DNA from: Lachnospiraceae bacterium
Lineage (GTDB): Bacteria > Bacillota_A > Clostridia > Lachnospirales > Lachnospiraceae
Assembly: GCA_024683935.1 (NCBI GenBank)
Contig: JAIKXV010000012.1
Location: 17,552-81,551 of the forward strand
Length of the DNA: 64,000 bases
Reading direction: 5' to 3'
The first letter of the stretch is position 1; every line of letters starts with the position of its first letter. Both the position numbers and the translations under genes were made by a program. Under the pieces are notes generated by a model, which saw only the letters and a program-made list of their open reading frames with translations, searched no databases and was not told where the DNA came from. This document shows, in pieces, positions 8,602 through 17,853 of the stretch.

Positions 8602-10344
8602 TTATTTCAGTTTCCAGATTTCCGTGTCCCAGACCTGCCTGCCTGTACGCAGGGCGTAGGTCCCGCACTTTTCATATTTCAGTTTCAGGTCATCCCGGTC
8701 AAAGACCTCATCCGTTCCCTCTATATAGGAAACCATGGAATATTCTCCGTTCCTCACCCGCTCCTTCAGTTTTTTCCGGAAATCCAAATGAGATGTGAAG
8801 ATCTCTCCGGCGTAGGGATATCTCGCCTGCATATCGGGATGTTTATTGTAGCTGTTGTAAAATTTCTCCGATACCACGAAGGGCTGGCCGTAATTATATA
8901 CGTAAATATCATGATGTATGCCGTAGTATCCGAGCAGGGGGTAGAGATACATATCCCCGGGGTGTTCATCCAGGACCTTTTCCGCCTTTTCCCACTCGGC
9001 GTGGTCCTCCTCAGAAAGAGGAGATATGGGCAGCCGCTCGTCCGCCCTGGATATCGTAAATCCGAGAAGCATCAGGAGAAAAGCCGACAGTATCAAAAAG
9101 GATGTCCTTTTATTGATGCCGTAGAGTCCCCTTTCACTTAAGATCATGCTGAGCTTCTTATATAGAACCAATGCCCCCATGACTAGAGCCGGTATAAAGA
9201 GTTCCAGATAATAGGAAAGCCAGGCACCGTCATTTCTTCCGAGATAAGTAAGACAGATCCCGGAAACCGCCATATGTATCAGCATCAGGATGTCAAATTC
9301 ATCGATGCCGGCGTTTTTCCCCGCTGCGGCAATCCTGTCAGCAAACTTCCCGGCGCTTCCGTTAACCTTCAGAGCCTTCCATTCCCTCAAAAATCCTATA
9401 AAGAAATAGAGACAGCAGGCAGCCTCCGCCACGAAAAACATAAGGAATATGCCGCCTATCGACATCAGCTGCTGGAAGTTGTACTCCATACCGCTGAGCT
9501 TTACATCCCCGCGCCTTACCGTGGATGCAACGCCCTTTCCCGGTCCCTTTGCAAAGTAAAACATGTAGGTTTCAAAAAGGGGACAATTGATCTTCAGGAA
9601 AGCGTATACTGCAGCAGCCGTGATACCAAAGGACGCGAGATACTTTGCCGTGCTCTTTATTCCCCTGAATAAAAATAAAAAGATCACCGCCGTTCCCGCG
9701 ATCAGCAGAAAATACTGCTTCGTAAAAAAGATCACAACAGTCAGGATCCCGCAGATTATCTCCTTCCCCCTAAAATCCTTTGCGGAAAGAAGAAAAAGGA
9801 TGAGCATCATAAGGAAAAGCCCCATGGTGTCCGGAACCGCATTCACGTAATTATACCGCCAGCTGCAGTTTATAAGGAAAATAAAGCCGGCAACCCCGAG
9901 TGTAAGGGAACCCGTCTTTTTCCATACCATATAAAAGGCCAGAGCCGAAGACGCCATGATACAGATAAAAGTCACAGCGTAGTGCAGCAGCACTATATCG
10001 GGCGAAAGCCCCAGGGCGTTTAACAGTGTTCCGATCCCCGCTGTCACAAGGGAATACAGGGGTCCGTACAGATAGATAAAGGGCGGCAGCTCCCCGTCAA
10101 GCGAGCTTAATGCGTAAGGATTATTACCCTTCATCAGCTCCATTGTCATAAATACATTGGCGCTTTCCCTGTATTCATTGGGGATCTTCAGATCCGTTAC
10201 TGTATGGGCAAGTATCCCGGTGATCATGTAAAGCGCCACAAAGACCAGCGGAATAAACATGATCCCTATTATTTTTTCGTATGTGGATTTTTTCGAAAAA
10301 GAAAGCCGGATGCTTTCGTATCCGGCTTGTAAATTTTTAGCCAT
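8602..10344 (-). CDS. Polytopic membrane protein, GT-C glycosyltransferase-like
   Basis: 580 residues, with about a dozen hydrophobic segments in residues ~22-430 and a hydrophilic C-terminal domain of ~150 residues. The first segment (IMFIPLVFVALYMITGILA) is followed by a large loop with charged residues (TDLKIPNEYRES). The overall pattern is that of polyprenyl-phosphate-sugar dependent GT-C enzymes (ArnT/GT39/GT87-like), but I see no diagnostic motif that fixes the substrate. The gene lies 17 bp downstream of the DUF6465-like gene and may be co-transcribed with it. Envelope glycan transfer is the likely role, by inference. Confidence 0.6.
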   Translation of the reverse strand: MAKNLQAGYESIRLSFSKKSTYEKIIGIMFIPLVFVALYMITGILAHTVTDLKIPNEYRESANVFMTMELMKGNNPYALSSLDGELPPFIYLYGPLYSLVTAGIGTLLNALGLSPDIVLLHYAVTFICIMASSALAFYMVWKKTGSLTLGVAGFIFLINCSWRYNYVNAVPDTMGLFLMMLILFLLSAKDFRGKEIICGILTVVIFFTKQYFLLIAGTAVIFLFLFRGIKSTAKYLASFGITAAAVYAFLKINCPLFETYMFYFAKGPGKGVASTVRRGDVKLSGMEYNFQQLMSIGGIFLMFFVAEAACCLYFFIGFLREWKALKVNGSAGKFADRIAAAGKNAGIDEFDILMLIHMAVSGICLTYLGRNDGAWLSYYLELFIPALVMGALVLYKKLSMILSERGLYGINKRTSFLILSAFLLMLLGFTISRADERLPISPLSEEDHAEWEKAEKVLDEHPGDMYLYPLLGYYGIHHDIYVYNYGQPFVVSEKFYNSYNKHPDMQARYPYAGEIFTSHLDFRKKLKERVRNGEYSMVSYIEGTDEVFDRDDLKLKYEKCGTYALRTGRQVWDTEIWKLK

Positions 10345-10361
10345 ATATTACCTAAAGCTTA

Positions 10362-11012
10362 TCAGATAGCAAAGCTTCCTGTATCCTCGCCGTTATTAAC
10401 TGCGAAATAAACTGCCGAATCTTCAGGCTTGATATAGAAAGTAACTTCCTTTACATCAGAAGCCTTCCTGCCGTAATCCTTTGTCCAGACATCATTGAAT
10501 CTGTCCTTGATCTGATCGGCGCTGACTTCGCGTCCCCTGAACTGAACAACCATTGATTCGCTGGTCTTAACAGCTGCCTTCTTTGCGGGAGCCTTCTTTG
10601 CAGGTGCCTTCTTGGCTGCAGGCTTCTTAGCGGCAGTGGTCTTCTTTGCTGCGGTGGTTGTCTTCTTTGCAGCAGTTGTGGTCTTCTTAGCTGCAGTAGT
10701 CTTCTTTGCTGCGCTCTCGGTCTTCTTAGCTGCTGTAGTAGTCTTCTTTGCAGCAGTTGTGGTCTTCTTTGCAGCAGGCTTCTTAGCAGCGGTGGTCTTC
10801 TTTGCTGCGGGTTTCTTTGCAGCAGCCTTGGCAGGTGCCTTAGCGGGAGCAGCCTTCTCAGCAGCCTTGGGCTCTTCCTTCTTCTCGGGAGCAGCTGCCT
10901 TAGGAGCTTCTGTCTTTACTTCTTCCTTCTTTTCTGCACTTGCGGGAGCAGCTTTAACCTCTTCCTTAACAGGTGCGGAAGCTGCCGCAATAGCTCTTTT
11001 CTGTATTGCCAT
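10362..11012 (-). CDS. Lys/Ala-rich histone-H1-like protein with C-terminal DUF6465-type domain
   Basis: 216 residues. Residues ~15-145 are almost entirely Ala, Lys, Pro, Thr and Glu. They include many near-repeats of AAKKTTAAKK and AKKPAAKK that resemble the tails of histone H1 and of bacterial AlgP/Hc-like DNA-binding proteins. The last ~65 residues form a compact domain (MVVQFRGREVSADQIKDRF ... GEDTGSFAI) that I associate with DUF6465 of Lachnospiraceae. A nucleoid- or RNA-associated role is suggested by the tail but not shown. The DNA of the tail is repetitive, so its length may vary between strains. The GT-C-like gene follows 17 bp downstream. Confidence 0.8.
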   Translation of the reverse strand: MAIQKRAIAAASAPVKEEVKAAPASAEKKEEVKTEAPKAAAPEKKEEPKAAEKAAPAKAPAKAAAKKPAAKKTTAAKKPAAKKTTTAAKKTTTAAKKTESAAKKTTAAKKTTTAAKKTTTAAKKTTAAKKPAAKKAPAKKAPAKKAAVKTSESMVVQFRGREVSADQIKDRFNDVWTKDYGRKASDVKEVTFYIKPEDSAVYFAVNNGEDTGSFAI

Positions 11013-11205
11013 GATCTTTTCCCTCCAGAAAAAATATACAAAATTTCCTCTAAATCTGAATAATAGCCCTAAAATCGCGATGTGTCAACGGTTTAAGCTC
11101 TTTTCCGTTAAATATTCCTTCAATTAATGTGTAAAAAACGTATCCCTGTAAGCAAAAATGTGAGATACTTTAATGCAGGACTACACCGTTTCGAAAGGAG
11201 GATCC

Positions 11206-14200
11206 ATGTCGGCAATTACTTATGAAAACACTCTTACCATCAGAGAGCTCCTCGAAAAAAGCGAAGAAAACTTTGCTTCCCTGCCCTTTTTACGATATGA
11301 AAAGGACGACCTGATATACAACATCAGCTACGGCAGTTTTGCAGGACTATGCCGCATCATCGGTTCATTCATAAATGATCTGCGTAAGGAATACGGACGG
11401 CAGGTTCATGTGGGATTCTTCGGTTCTTCCTCTGCCCACTATGTTTCAGCCCTGATCGGCACCATGGCTTCGGGAAACGTGGCGGTGCCCCTGGACTACC
11501 AGATGGATCTCGAGCATCTCACGGAATGCCTGAAAAGAGCCGAAGTGGACATTCTTTTCTATGACCGTGTCCATGAGCCTCTGATCTCCGATGTAAAGGA
11601 AAACCTCCCTTCGGTCAAAGCTTTTTATTCCCTGCAGTCAGTTAAAAAGACTCCCTGTCTGAATGACATACTGAAAAACCCGGCCTACACCGGGAAAACC
11701 TGGGCTGAAGGCAGCGAGGATCCTGTCGTTGAGAAGGACACCCTCGCCATGGTCTTATTCACCTCAGGAACCACCGGACACAGCAAGGGCGTAATGCTCA
11801 CCCATCATAACCTCGTGGGAAATACCCTTTCCCAGGAAAGAGTGGACTACCCCGGAAAGCCGGTTGCTTTAAGCGTTCTTCCCATACACCACGTATTCTG
11901 TATAAGCGTTGACTTCCTCTATATCATGAGCTACGGCGGAGTCACCTGCATCAACGGCGAGATGTCCATGCTGGCAAAGCATCTTCTCCTCTTTGATCCG
12001 ATGATAATACGTATGGTGCCTATGATCGCCAAAGCCCTTTACAATAAGATCGCTACCCTGGCGTCATCAGACCCCTCCCTCACAGAAGAGGATGTGGTGC
12101 ACCAGGTTTACGGAAAGAGCCTCTTCCGTATAGTCTGCGGAGGCGGCGGCCTCTCTCCCGAACTGGCACAGAAATACACGAATTTCGGCATCAATATCGG
12201 CCAGGGCTATGGCATGTCCGAGTGCTCTCCCATTATCTCAGAACCTGTTATGAACAGGCCTGACAAGGTCACCTCAGCCGGAAAGGTGCTGGATCATGTG
12301 GAAGTCCGCATCGCAGACGACGGAGAGATACAGGTACGTTCTCCCTTCGTGATGCAGGGCTACATGAACGATCCCGAGCTCACAAAGGAAGCCTTTACCG
12401 AGGATAAGTGGCTCAGAACCGGAGATATAGGATATGTGGATGACGAAGGTTTCCTGTATCTCACGGGCAGGCTCAAAAACCTCATCATCCTGAGCAACGG
12501 CGAGAACGTTGCGCCGGAAGAGATCGAGGACTCCTTTATTTCCGAACCCCTTATTTCGGACATCATAGTTTACGGCGAAAATGACATGATCTCCTGCGAG
12601 ATCTATCCCGATTTCCTGTATGCGGAAAAGAAGGATATCCGCGATATTGAGCTGGAACTGAACCGTATAGTAAGAGAGCACAATGAGGGACTGCCTCCCT
12701 TCAAGCGGATACTGCACGTCCGCATGAGAAAGTCTCCCTTCAAGAAGACCACTTCCGGAAAGATAATAAGAAATGTCTTTCTGGAAGAAAAAAGAGAAAC
12801 AAAGGATGCGGTCAAAAATCTCCGCAAGCCGGAAACCGACACGGAAAAGAAGATCTATGACTGCTGTGCGGAGATTCTCGGCCATAAGAGATTCGGCATC
12901 GATTCCGATCTCTACACCCAGGGACTGGACTCCTTCGGCAGCATACTGCTGATCACCAATCTGAAGGAACAGCTGGACTACACCCTGACCCTCCCGGAAC
13001 TGATGGAAAACCCCACGGTTTCCGGTCTCGCCATTCTCCTTGCGAAGAAGGAAAATGAAGAAAAGGTGGATCTCAGCATAAGGGATAAATATCCTCTCGC
13101 TCCCACCCAGATGTATTTCGCCTATGTTATACGCGGAAATACCACAGGAAATCTGCCCTACTTCCTGAAGCTTGATAACAGGGTGGATCTTGACCGTCTG
13201 GAAAATGCCATAAGGGGGCTCTTCAGGATACATCCCGCCCTCTCCGGCCGGATAGAGCCCGGTGAAAACGGAATGCTGGAATTCTTCCGGGACGACGAAA
13301 GGGAACCCCTTATCGAGAGAGGGGAATACAGCGAAGAAGAATGGGAAGAGAAAAAAGAAACCCTGCTGAAGCCCTTCATGTACACAAAGGGTGAAAACCT
13401 CTACCACGCCGGTATCTACAAGGCTGAAAGCGGAAAATACCTCTTCCTGGACGTTGCCCACATTATCGGCGACGGTATGACCATGAATATCCTCTTTGAG
13501 GATCTGAACGCCCTGTACGCAAATGAAGAGGTGAAGAAATCCGATTACAGCTACTATGAATATATTTTAGACGACCTGGCCCGCGCCCAGGGAGATTCCA
13601 GGATAAAAGAAGCCGGAATATACGTAAATCTCATGCAGGGCTGGAAGGTGGACAGATCCATACTGGCAAAAATGAACAGCTATGATCTCACCACCGCGCA
13701 TTACGCCGCCATCAGAGGAGGCTTCACATCGGTCAGCAAGAGAAGGCTGCAGGGCTTCTGCAGCAGATACGGTGTTTCTGAAAACGCCGTATTCCTGACT
13801 GCCTTCAGCTATGCCGTATCCCTTTACGCCGACAGTGATGACGTGACCATTACCAGTATCCACAGCGGACGTATTGACGGCAGATGGTCCCGTATCGCCG
13901 GTTGCCTCTTCCGTACGTATGTTTTCCGCTACAAAAAGATAAAGCACGAAAAGGTTGAAGAGCTCTTAAAGCGGAATGCCGCACAGATCCTCCGCACAAT
14001 GAATATTCATTTTGCAACCCTTCACGCTGATGAAATGTTCATACAGTATCAGGGCGACATCCTGGAAGTACCCCAGGTCGGCGGAATGCTGGCAGAAAGA
14101 GTTCCCCAGCAGCTTGATTCCCTGCCCTTCCACCTGATGATACATTCAACGGACAGCGGCTATACCTACGAGCTCCGTTACTGGGAAAACCGTTACGACA

Positions 14201-14841
14201 GGGAAATGCTCACCATCTTCCTCTCTGTTATGGAAAATATCCTGAAGTTTATCCCCGACGAATCCTCCGTCAGGAAGTTAAAGGACCGCCTGCCTCAGAA
14301 GCTCTTCCCCAGGAACTTCATCATTACGGGAAGCGACCTGAACACCTCCCTCGGTATGGAAGTGATCGACAAAAAAGCCGGAGATATCCCGGTCAAGGCC
14401 TATGTGCTGGACGAATACGGCTTAAAGAAGCCTTACGGAGCCTGGGGCCGGCTCTATATCCTCGGTTCCAATGTAAAGGGAACCGGTGACACGATAGAGA
14501 GTCTATATACCGAAGGCACTCTGCATGATACAGGAATAGTGGCCAGGATCACTCCCGACAAAGAGCTGGAAGCTCTCTACCAGTCAGGGCGGATAGTCCT
14601 CCGCGAATCCCTGGCGGGGCAGACCTTCGTGGATCTCTACGAGCTGGAAAGCGCCCTGAAGAGATATCCCGGAATAAAGGACGCAAAGGCCTCCATTATC
14701 TTCGGTCAGGATACCCGGTTCTATATCAGGGCGGATCTGACCTGTGAAAAAGCACCCGAAAAGCAGGCCATTCAGGATTACGTGGCTGAAAAGCTCGGTA
14801 AATACATGATTCCGGAGGTTGTAGAATTTACCGATGTATGA
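11206..14841 (+). CDS. NRPS-like protein: adenylation, carrier and condensation domains plus a partial second A-domain C-lobe
   Basis: 1211 residues. Adenylation domain: LFTSGTTGHSKGVMLTHHNL near 184-203, GYGMSECSP near 335, TGDIGYVDDEGFLYLTGR near 406, and the catalytic Lys in TTSGKIIRN near 515-523. Carrier domain: GLDSFGSI near 575, with Ser as the phosphopantetheine site. Condensation-like domain from ~625, with AHIIGDG near 751; the second His of HHxxxDG is kept and the first is Ala. The last ~150 residues (GRLYILGS, TGIVAR, YELESALKRYPGIKDA, KYMIPE) match the A7-A10 order of an A-domain C-lobe lacking its N-lobe. ATG 11206 is chosen over ATG 11173 because AAAGGAGG precedes it. The downstream hydrolase overlaps by 8 bp. 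The substrate is unknown; an acyl or amino acid is possible. Confidence 0.88.
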   Translation: MSAITYENTLTIRELLEKSEENFASLPFLRYEKDDLIYNISYGSFAGLCRIIGSFINDLRKEYGRQVHVGFFGSSSAHYVSALIGTMASGNVAVPLDYQMDLEHLTECLKRAEVDILFYDRVHEPLISDVKENLPSVKAFYSLQSVKKTPCLNDILKNPAYTGKTWAEGSEDPVVEKDTLAMVLFTSGTTGHSKGVMLTHHNLVGNTLSQERVDYPGKPVALSVLPIHHVFCISVDFLYIMSYGGVTCINGEMSMLAKHLLLFDPMIIRMVPMIAKALYNKIATLASSDPSLTEEDVVHQVYGKSLFRIVCGGGGLSPELAQKYTNFGINIGQGYGMSECSPIISEPVMNRPDKVTSAGKVLDHVEVRIADDGEIQVRSPFVMQGYMNDPELTKEAFTEDKWLRTGDIGYVDDEGFLYLTGRLKNLIILSNGENVAPEEIEDSFISEPLISDIIVYGENDMISCEIYPDFLYAEKKDIRDIELELNRIVREHNEGLPPFKRILHVRMRKSPFKKTTSGKIIRNVFLEEKRETKDAVKNLRKPETDTEKKIYDCCAEILGHKRFGIDSDLYTQGLDSFGSILLITNLKEQLDYTLTLPELMENPTVSGLAILLAKKENEEKVDLSIRDKYPLAPTQMYFAYVIRGNTTGNLPYFLKLDNRVDLDRLENAIRGLFRIHPALSGRIEPGENGMLEFFRDDEREPLIERGEYSEEEWEEKKETLLKPFMYTKGENLYHAGIYKAESGKYLFLDVAHIIGDGMTMNILFEDLNALYANEEVKKSDYSYYEYILDDLARAQGDSRIKEAGIYVNLMQGWKVDRSILAKMNSYDLTTAHYAAIRGGFTSVSKRRLQGFCSRYGVSENAVFLTAFSYAVSLYADSDDVTITSIHSGRIDGRWSRIAGCLFRTYVFRYKKIKHEKVEELLKRNAAQILRTMNIHFATLHADEMFIQYQGDILEVPQVGGMLAERVPQQLDSLPFHLMIHSTDSGYTYELRYWENRYDREMLTIFLSVMENILKFIPDESSVRKLKDRLPQKLFPRNFIITGSDLNTSLGMEVIDKKAGDIPVKAYVLDEYGLKKPYGAWGRLYILGSNVKGTGDTIESLYTEGTLHDTGIVARITPDKELEALYQSGRIVLRESLAGQTFVDLYELESALKRYPGIKDAKASIIFGQDTRFYIRADLTCEKAPEKQAIQDYVAEKLGKYMIPEVVEFTDV

Positions 14842-15766
14842 TATCAGTCCGGAATTCAAAATTCTGAAGAAGATGCCCGTAGTAACAAGGCCTCTTGAGA
14901 TAAAGCTAACCAATCGTTTTTTTAACAGGCTGATGAAGAAGGAGCTGGAAAAGCCCGGAATAAAGGTAAAAAGGATCTCCATCCCCTGTGACGTCTCCCC
15001 TTCGGGAGCCATAGACTGCCCGGTGATATGCCCGGTAAACTCCAATGATGACGATATCCTCCCTGCCGTGATCTTTTATCACGGCGGGGCTTTCGTGTTC
15101 CCGGCCTTCCCCTATCACCTGCGGATCGCCCTGTCCACAGCGGAAAAGACGGGCTGCCGCGTATTCATGCCCTTCTATGACCTGGCTCCGAAGGTTCTTT
15201 CCCCGGTATTTTATGAAGAAGCATTCATAATATACAACTACATTCTTGAGCACGCCGGAGAGCTAAATATCGACCCGGAAAGGACAGCGGTTATGGGAGA
15301 CAGTGCCGGCGGCACCCTGTGCGCGAGCCTGAACCTGACATTAAAGGATAAGGGGATATGGCTGCCCGCAGCGCAGCTCCTTTTCTATCCCAGCCTTGAC
15401 GCCAGCCTTCAAAGCGATTCCATGAAGCGCTATACCAACGTTCCCGTTATCAACAGCGGTGCGGTAAAGGAGTACTACAGGATCTGCGCTCCCAAAAACG
15501 GCGTAACCATAGACAGAAAGATATACTCCCCCGCAGAGTCGCCCGATCTTTCCGGCATGCCGCCAACCTATGTGGAGACGGCGGAATTTGACTGCCTTCA
15601 TGATGACGGGATCCTTTATTACACAAGGCTTAAAGAAGCGGGCTGCATCGCGGAGTTAAACGAAACTAAGGGCACGGTTCACGCCTTTGATTTTGTCCGG
15701 GAAAGCAGCATACAGAGAGAAGCTATGGAGAGAAGAACAGAATTTTTGAAAAAGTATATTTTGTAG
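14834..15766 (+). CDS. Alpha/beta hydrolase of the hormone-sensitive-lipase type
   Basis: 310 residues. The oxyanion-hole motif HGGAF is near residue 76, the nucleophile elbow GDSAGG (Ser) near 155, and the likely acid in ETAEFDCLHDDG near 250. The catalytic His is in GTVHAFDF near 280. No signal peptide, so cytoplasmic. The start codon lies inside the end of the NRPS-like gene (8-bp overlap), which implies translational coupling. The hydrolase may therefore release or edit the carrier-bound product, since the NRPS-like protein has no thioesterase domain. That role is inference. The family's known activity is carboxylester hydrolysis. Confidence 0.88.
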   Translation: MYDISPEFKILKKMPVVTRPLEIKLTNRFFNRLMKKELEKPGIKVKRISIPCDVSPSGAIDCPVICPVNSNDDDILPAVIFYHGGAFVFPAFPYHLRIALSTAEKTGCRVFMPFYDLAPKVLSPVFYEEAFIIYNYILEHAGELNIDPERTAVMGDSAGGTLCASLNLTLKDKGIWLPAAQLLFYPSLDASLQSDSMKRYTNVPVINSGAVKEYYRICAPKNGVTIDRKIYSPAESPDLSGMPPTYVETAEFDCLHDDGILYYTRLKEAGCIAELNETKGTVHAFDFVRESSIQREAMERRTEFLKKYIL

Positions 15767-15910
15767 TTATGTTCACAACGTGTTAACAAACTATTTGAAA
15801 AAATTTCATTCACAAATTGAATTTTGTACACAAGATTTGGATATACTCGTATTATCAAAAAAAGACATACTCCATAGTAGTCAATACTATATTAAAACTT
15901 TTTCATAATA

Positions 15911-15935
15911 ATGCCAGGTGCCCGGCACCTGGCAT
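15911..15935 (+). terminator. Long perfect palindrome, probable terminator
   Basis: ATGCCAGGTGCC / GGCACCTGGCAT form 12-bp arms around a single C. It sits 144 bp after the hydrolase stop and 32 bp before the GNAT start, followed by CCTCCCTTTT, only a weak T tract. The 15767-15910 stretch before it is A/T-rich and contains no gene I can support. Confidence 0.5.
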
Positions 15936-15967
15936 CCTCCCTTTTAAAGGCAATTTAGAGACATATC

Positions 15968-16840
15968 ATGAGAGATCTGAAGAACTGTTTTTTCTGTATT
16001 TCCGATAACGATACTCCCTGGCTTGATGAACTGATGACGGAGCTTAATGACGCCGGTGTCAGGCTTTTTACGCTGGAACCAGGAAAAAAGATCCCGGAGA
16101 TCGCCATCCCCGAGGGCTCCTATACCGTAACGGATAATGAAGACGGGGCAGCCTTCGCTGAACACTACGATACCGGCTATGTACTCTACAGGAAACCCGG
16201 CATCCCCTGCAGCGTCCTGGGTTCCTCGGCTTCCTCTGTCCTCTCGGAGGCCCAGTGCATCATTGAGGGCTTTGACGAAATCACCCCGGATTTTTTGGAA
16301 AAGATGTACCAGAGGAAAAACGGCATTCCCTGGACCATAGTTGAAACTCCCCGGACCATCATCCGGGAGCTTTCCCTTGATGATATCGACGATCTTTTTT
16401 CCCTGTATGAAGATCCCGAGATACAGCGCTTTATCCCGCCCCTCCTTCCCACAAAAGAGGAAGAGACAGAATTCCAGAAGGCCTATATAGAAAAAATGTA
16501 CGGCTTTTTCGGATACGGTTTCTGGAATATCACGGACCGGGAAAAGGGAACCCTGATAGGAAGAGCCGGCATCAGCAACCGGGAGGGCTTTGACATCCCG
16601 GAACTCGGCTATCTCCTTGACCGTGCTCACCGGGAAAAGGGCATTGCGGAGGAAGTCTGCAGGGCGATCATAAAGTATGCCCATGAGATCCTCGGGATCG
16701 ATGAACTGAACCTCTTTCTGCAGAAACAAAATCTCCCCTCCATCCGCTTAGCCGGAAAACTCGGGTTTACGGATACAGGGGAGATGATCTCAGGTCATAA
16801 CGACAGCGGCTTAATGCGCTATCATCTGAATCTCACGTGA
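15968..16840 (+). CDS. GNAT-family N-acetyltransferase with an extra N-terminal domain
   Basis: 290 residues. About residues 122-285 form a RimJ/RimL-type acetyltransferase. It starts TPRTIIRELSLDDIDDLF, continues WNITDREKGTLIGRAGI and ELGYLLDRAHREKGIAEEV (the acetyl-CoA loop region), and ends NLPSIRLAGKLGF. The first ~120 residues are a separate alpha/beta-looking domain (LMTELNDAGVRLFTLEPG, VLGSSASSVLSEA) that resembles the HAD-like part of some GNAT fusions, though I cannot name it. No strong ribosome binding site precedes the ATG. The stop is 7 bp from the convergent aldolase stop. Substrate unknown. Confidence 0.8.
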   Translation: MRDLKNCFFCISDNDTPWLDELMTELNDAGVRLFTLEPGKKIPEIAIPEGSYTVTDNEDGAAFAEHYDTGYVLYRKPGIPCSVLGSSASSVLSEAQCIIEGFDEITPDFLEKMYQRKNGIPWTIVETPRTIIRELSLDDIDDLFSLYEDPEIQRFIPPLLPTKEEETEFQKAYIEKMYGFFGYGFWNITDREKGTLIGRAGISNREGFDIPELGYLLDRAHREKGIAEEVCRAIIKYAHEILGIDELNLFLQKQNLPSIRLAGKLGFTDTGEMISGHNDSGLMRYHLNLT

Positions 16841-16847
16841 ATTATCT

Positions 16848-17789
16848 TCACGCCTTATTCTCTGAACCAAGAACGTTGATGATCTTGTTATGAACGATAT
16901 CCTTCACATAACGACGTCCGTCAGCGATGTACTGTCTGGGATCGAAGTGATCGGGATGAGCCTGCATATGCTCACGGATACCTGCTGTCATTCCGAGACG
17001 AAGGTCTGAGTCGATATTGATCTTGCAGACTGATCTCTTGGCAGCCTCACGAAGCTGATCCTCGGGGATACCGATAGCATCCTGAAGAGCTCCGCCGTTG
17101 GAATTGATTATCTTCACATATTCCTGGGGAACGGAAGATGAACCGTGAAGAACGATGGGGAAGCCGGGCAGCTTCTTTGAGATCTCCTCAAGGATATCCA
17201 GACGGATGTGGGGATCTGTGCCGGGCTTAAATTTATATGCGCCGTGGCTGGTTCCGATAGCGATAGCAAGGGAATCAACGCCTGTACGCTCTACGAATTC
17301 AACTACCTGATCGGGATCTGTGTACTGAGCGGTCTCAGCAGCCACATTTACATCATCCTCTACTCCTGCAAGTGTTCCGAGCTCTGCTTCTACAACAACG
17401 CCCTTGTCATGTGCATAGTCAGCAACAGACTTTGAAATAGCAACGTTCTCATCGAAGGGCTTGGATGAAGCATCGATCATAACAGATGTAAATCCGTTAT
17501 CTACACAGTCCTTACAAACATCAAAATCAGCGCCGTGGTCAAGATGAAGAGCGATGGGGATCTCGTCATTTGTAGCTTCCACTGCAGCCTCTACAAGGTG
17601 CTTCAGATATGCTGACTGAGCATACTTTCTTGCGCCTGCGGATGCCTGCAGGATAACCGGTGAATGAAGCTCCCATGCAGCTTCTGTGATTCCCTGGACT
17701 ATCTCCATGTTATTCACATTGAAAGCTCCGATGGCATAGCCTCCGGTGTAGGCCTTTTTGAACATCTCGGTAGTTGTAACTAATGGCAT
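16848..17789 (-). CDS. fba: Class II fructose-bisphosphate aldolase
   Basis: Zn-dependent glycolytic/gluconeogenic enzyme cleaving fructose-1,6-bisphosphate. Of 313 residues, HLDHGADFD (zinc His and catalytic Asp) is near 80-90, SVMIDASSKPFDENV near 105, EAELGTLAGVEDD near 135, and LHGSSSVPQEYV and KINIDSDLR follow later. AGGATGGAAAT lies upstream of the ATG. It closes the long minus-strand series that also holds hprK, the Crh-like gene and glucokinase. A promoter of its own is possible in the 64-bp gap. Confidence 0.97.
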   Translation of the reverse strand: MPLVTTTEMFKKAYTGGYAIGAFNVNNMEIVQGITEAAWELHSPVILQASAGARKYAQSAYLKHLVEAAVEATNDEIPIALHLDHGADFDVCKDCVDNGFTSVMIDASSKPFDENVAISKSVADYAHDKGVVVEAELGTLAGVEDDVNVAAETAQYTDPDQVVEFVERTGVDSLAIAIGTSHGAYKFKPGTDPHIRLDILEEISKKLPGFPIVLHGSSSVPQEYVKIINSNGGALQDAIGIPEDQLREAAKRSVCKINIDSDLRLGMTAGIREHMQAHPDHFDPRQYIADGRRYVKDIVHNKIINVLGSENKA

Positions 17790-17853
17790 ATTATTTCCAT
17801 CCTTTCTTAAATGAATTTATACTTCACACCGTTTAGCGGTGAAGGTATCTGTT

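Noticed and set aside
10612..11127. Ala/Val/Phe-rich plus-strand frame
   Set aside because: It is the complement of the Lys/Ala repeat tail, whose codon bias automatically yields a hydrophobic antisense frame.
12274..13461. 395-codon minus-strand reading frame inside the NRPS-like gene
   Set aside because: Antisense to clearly conserved adenylation, carrier and condensation motifs; the translation shows no family features.
16836..16852. CGTGAA / TTCACG hairpin between the GNAT and aldolase genes as a terminator
   Set aside because: Only 6 bp, spans both stop codons and has no T run in either direction.
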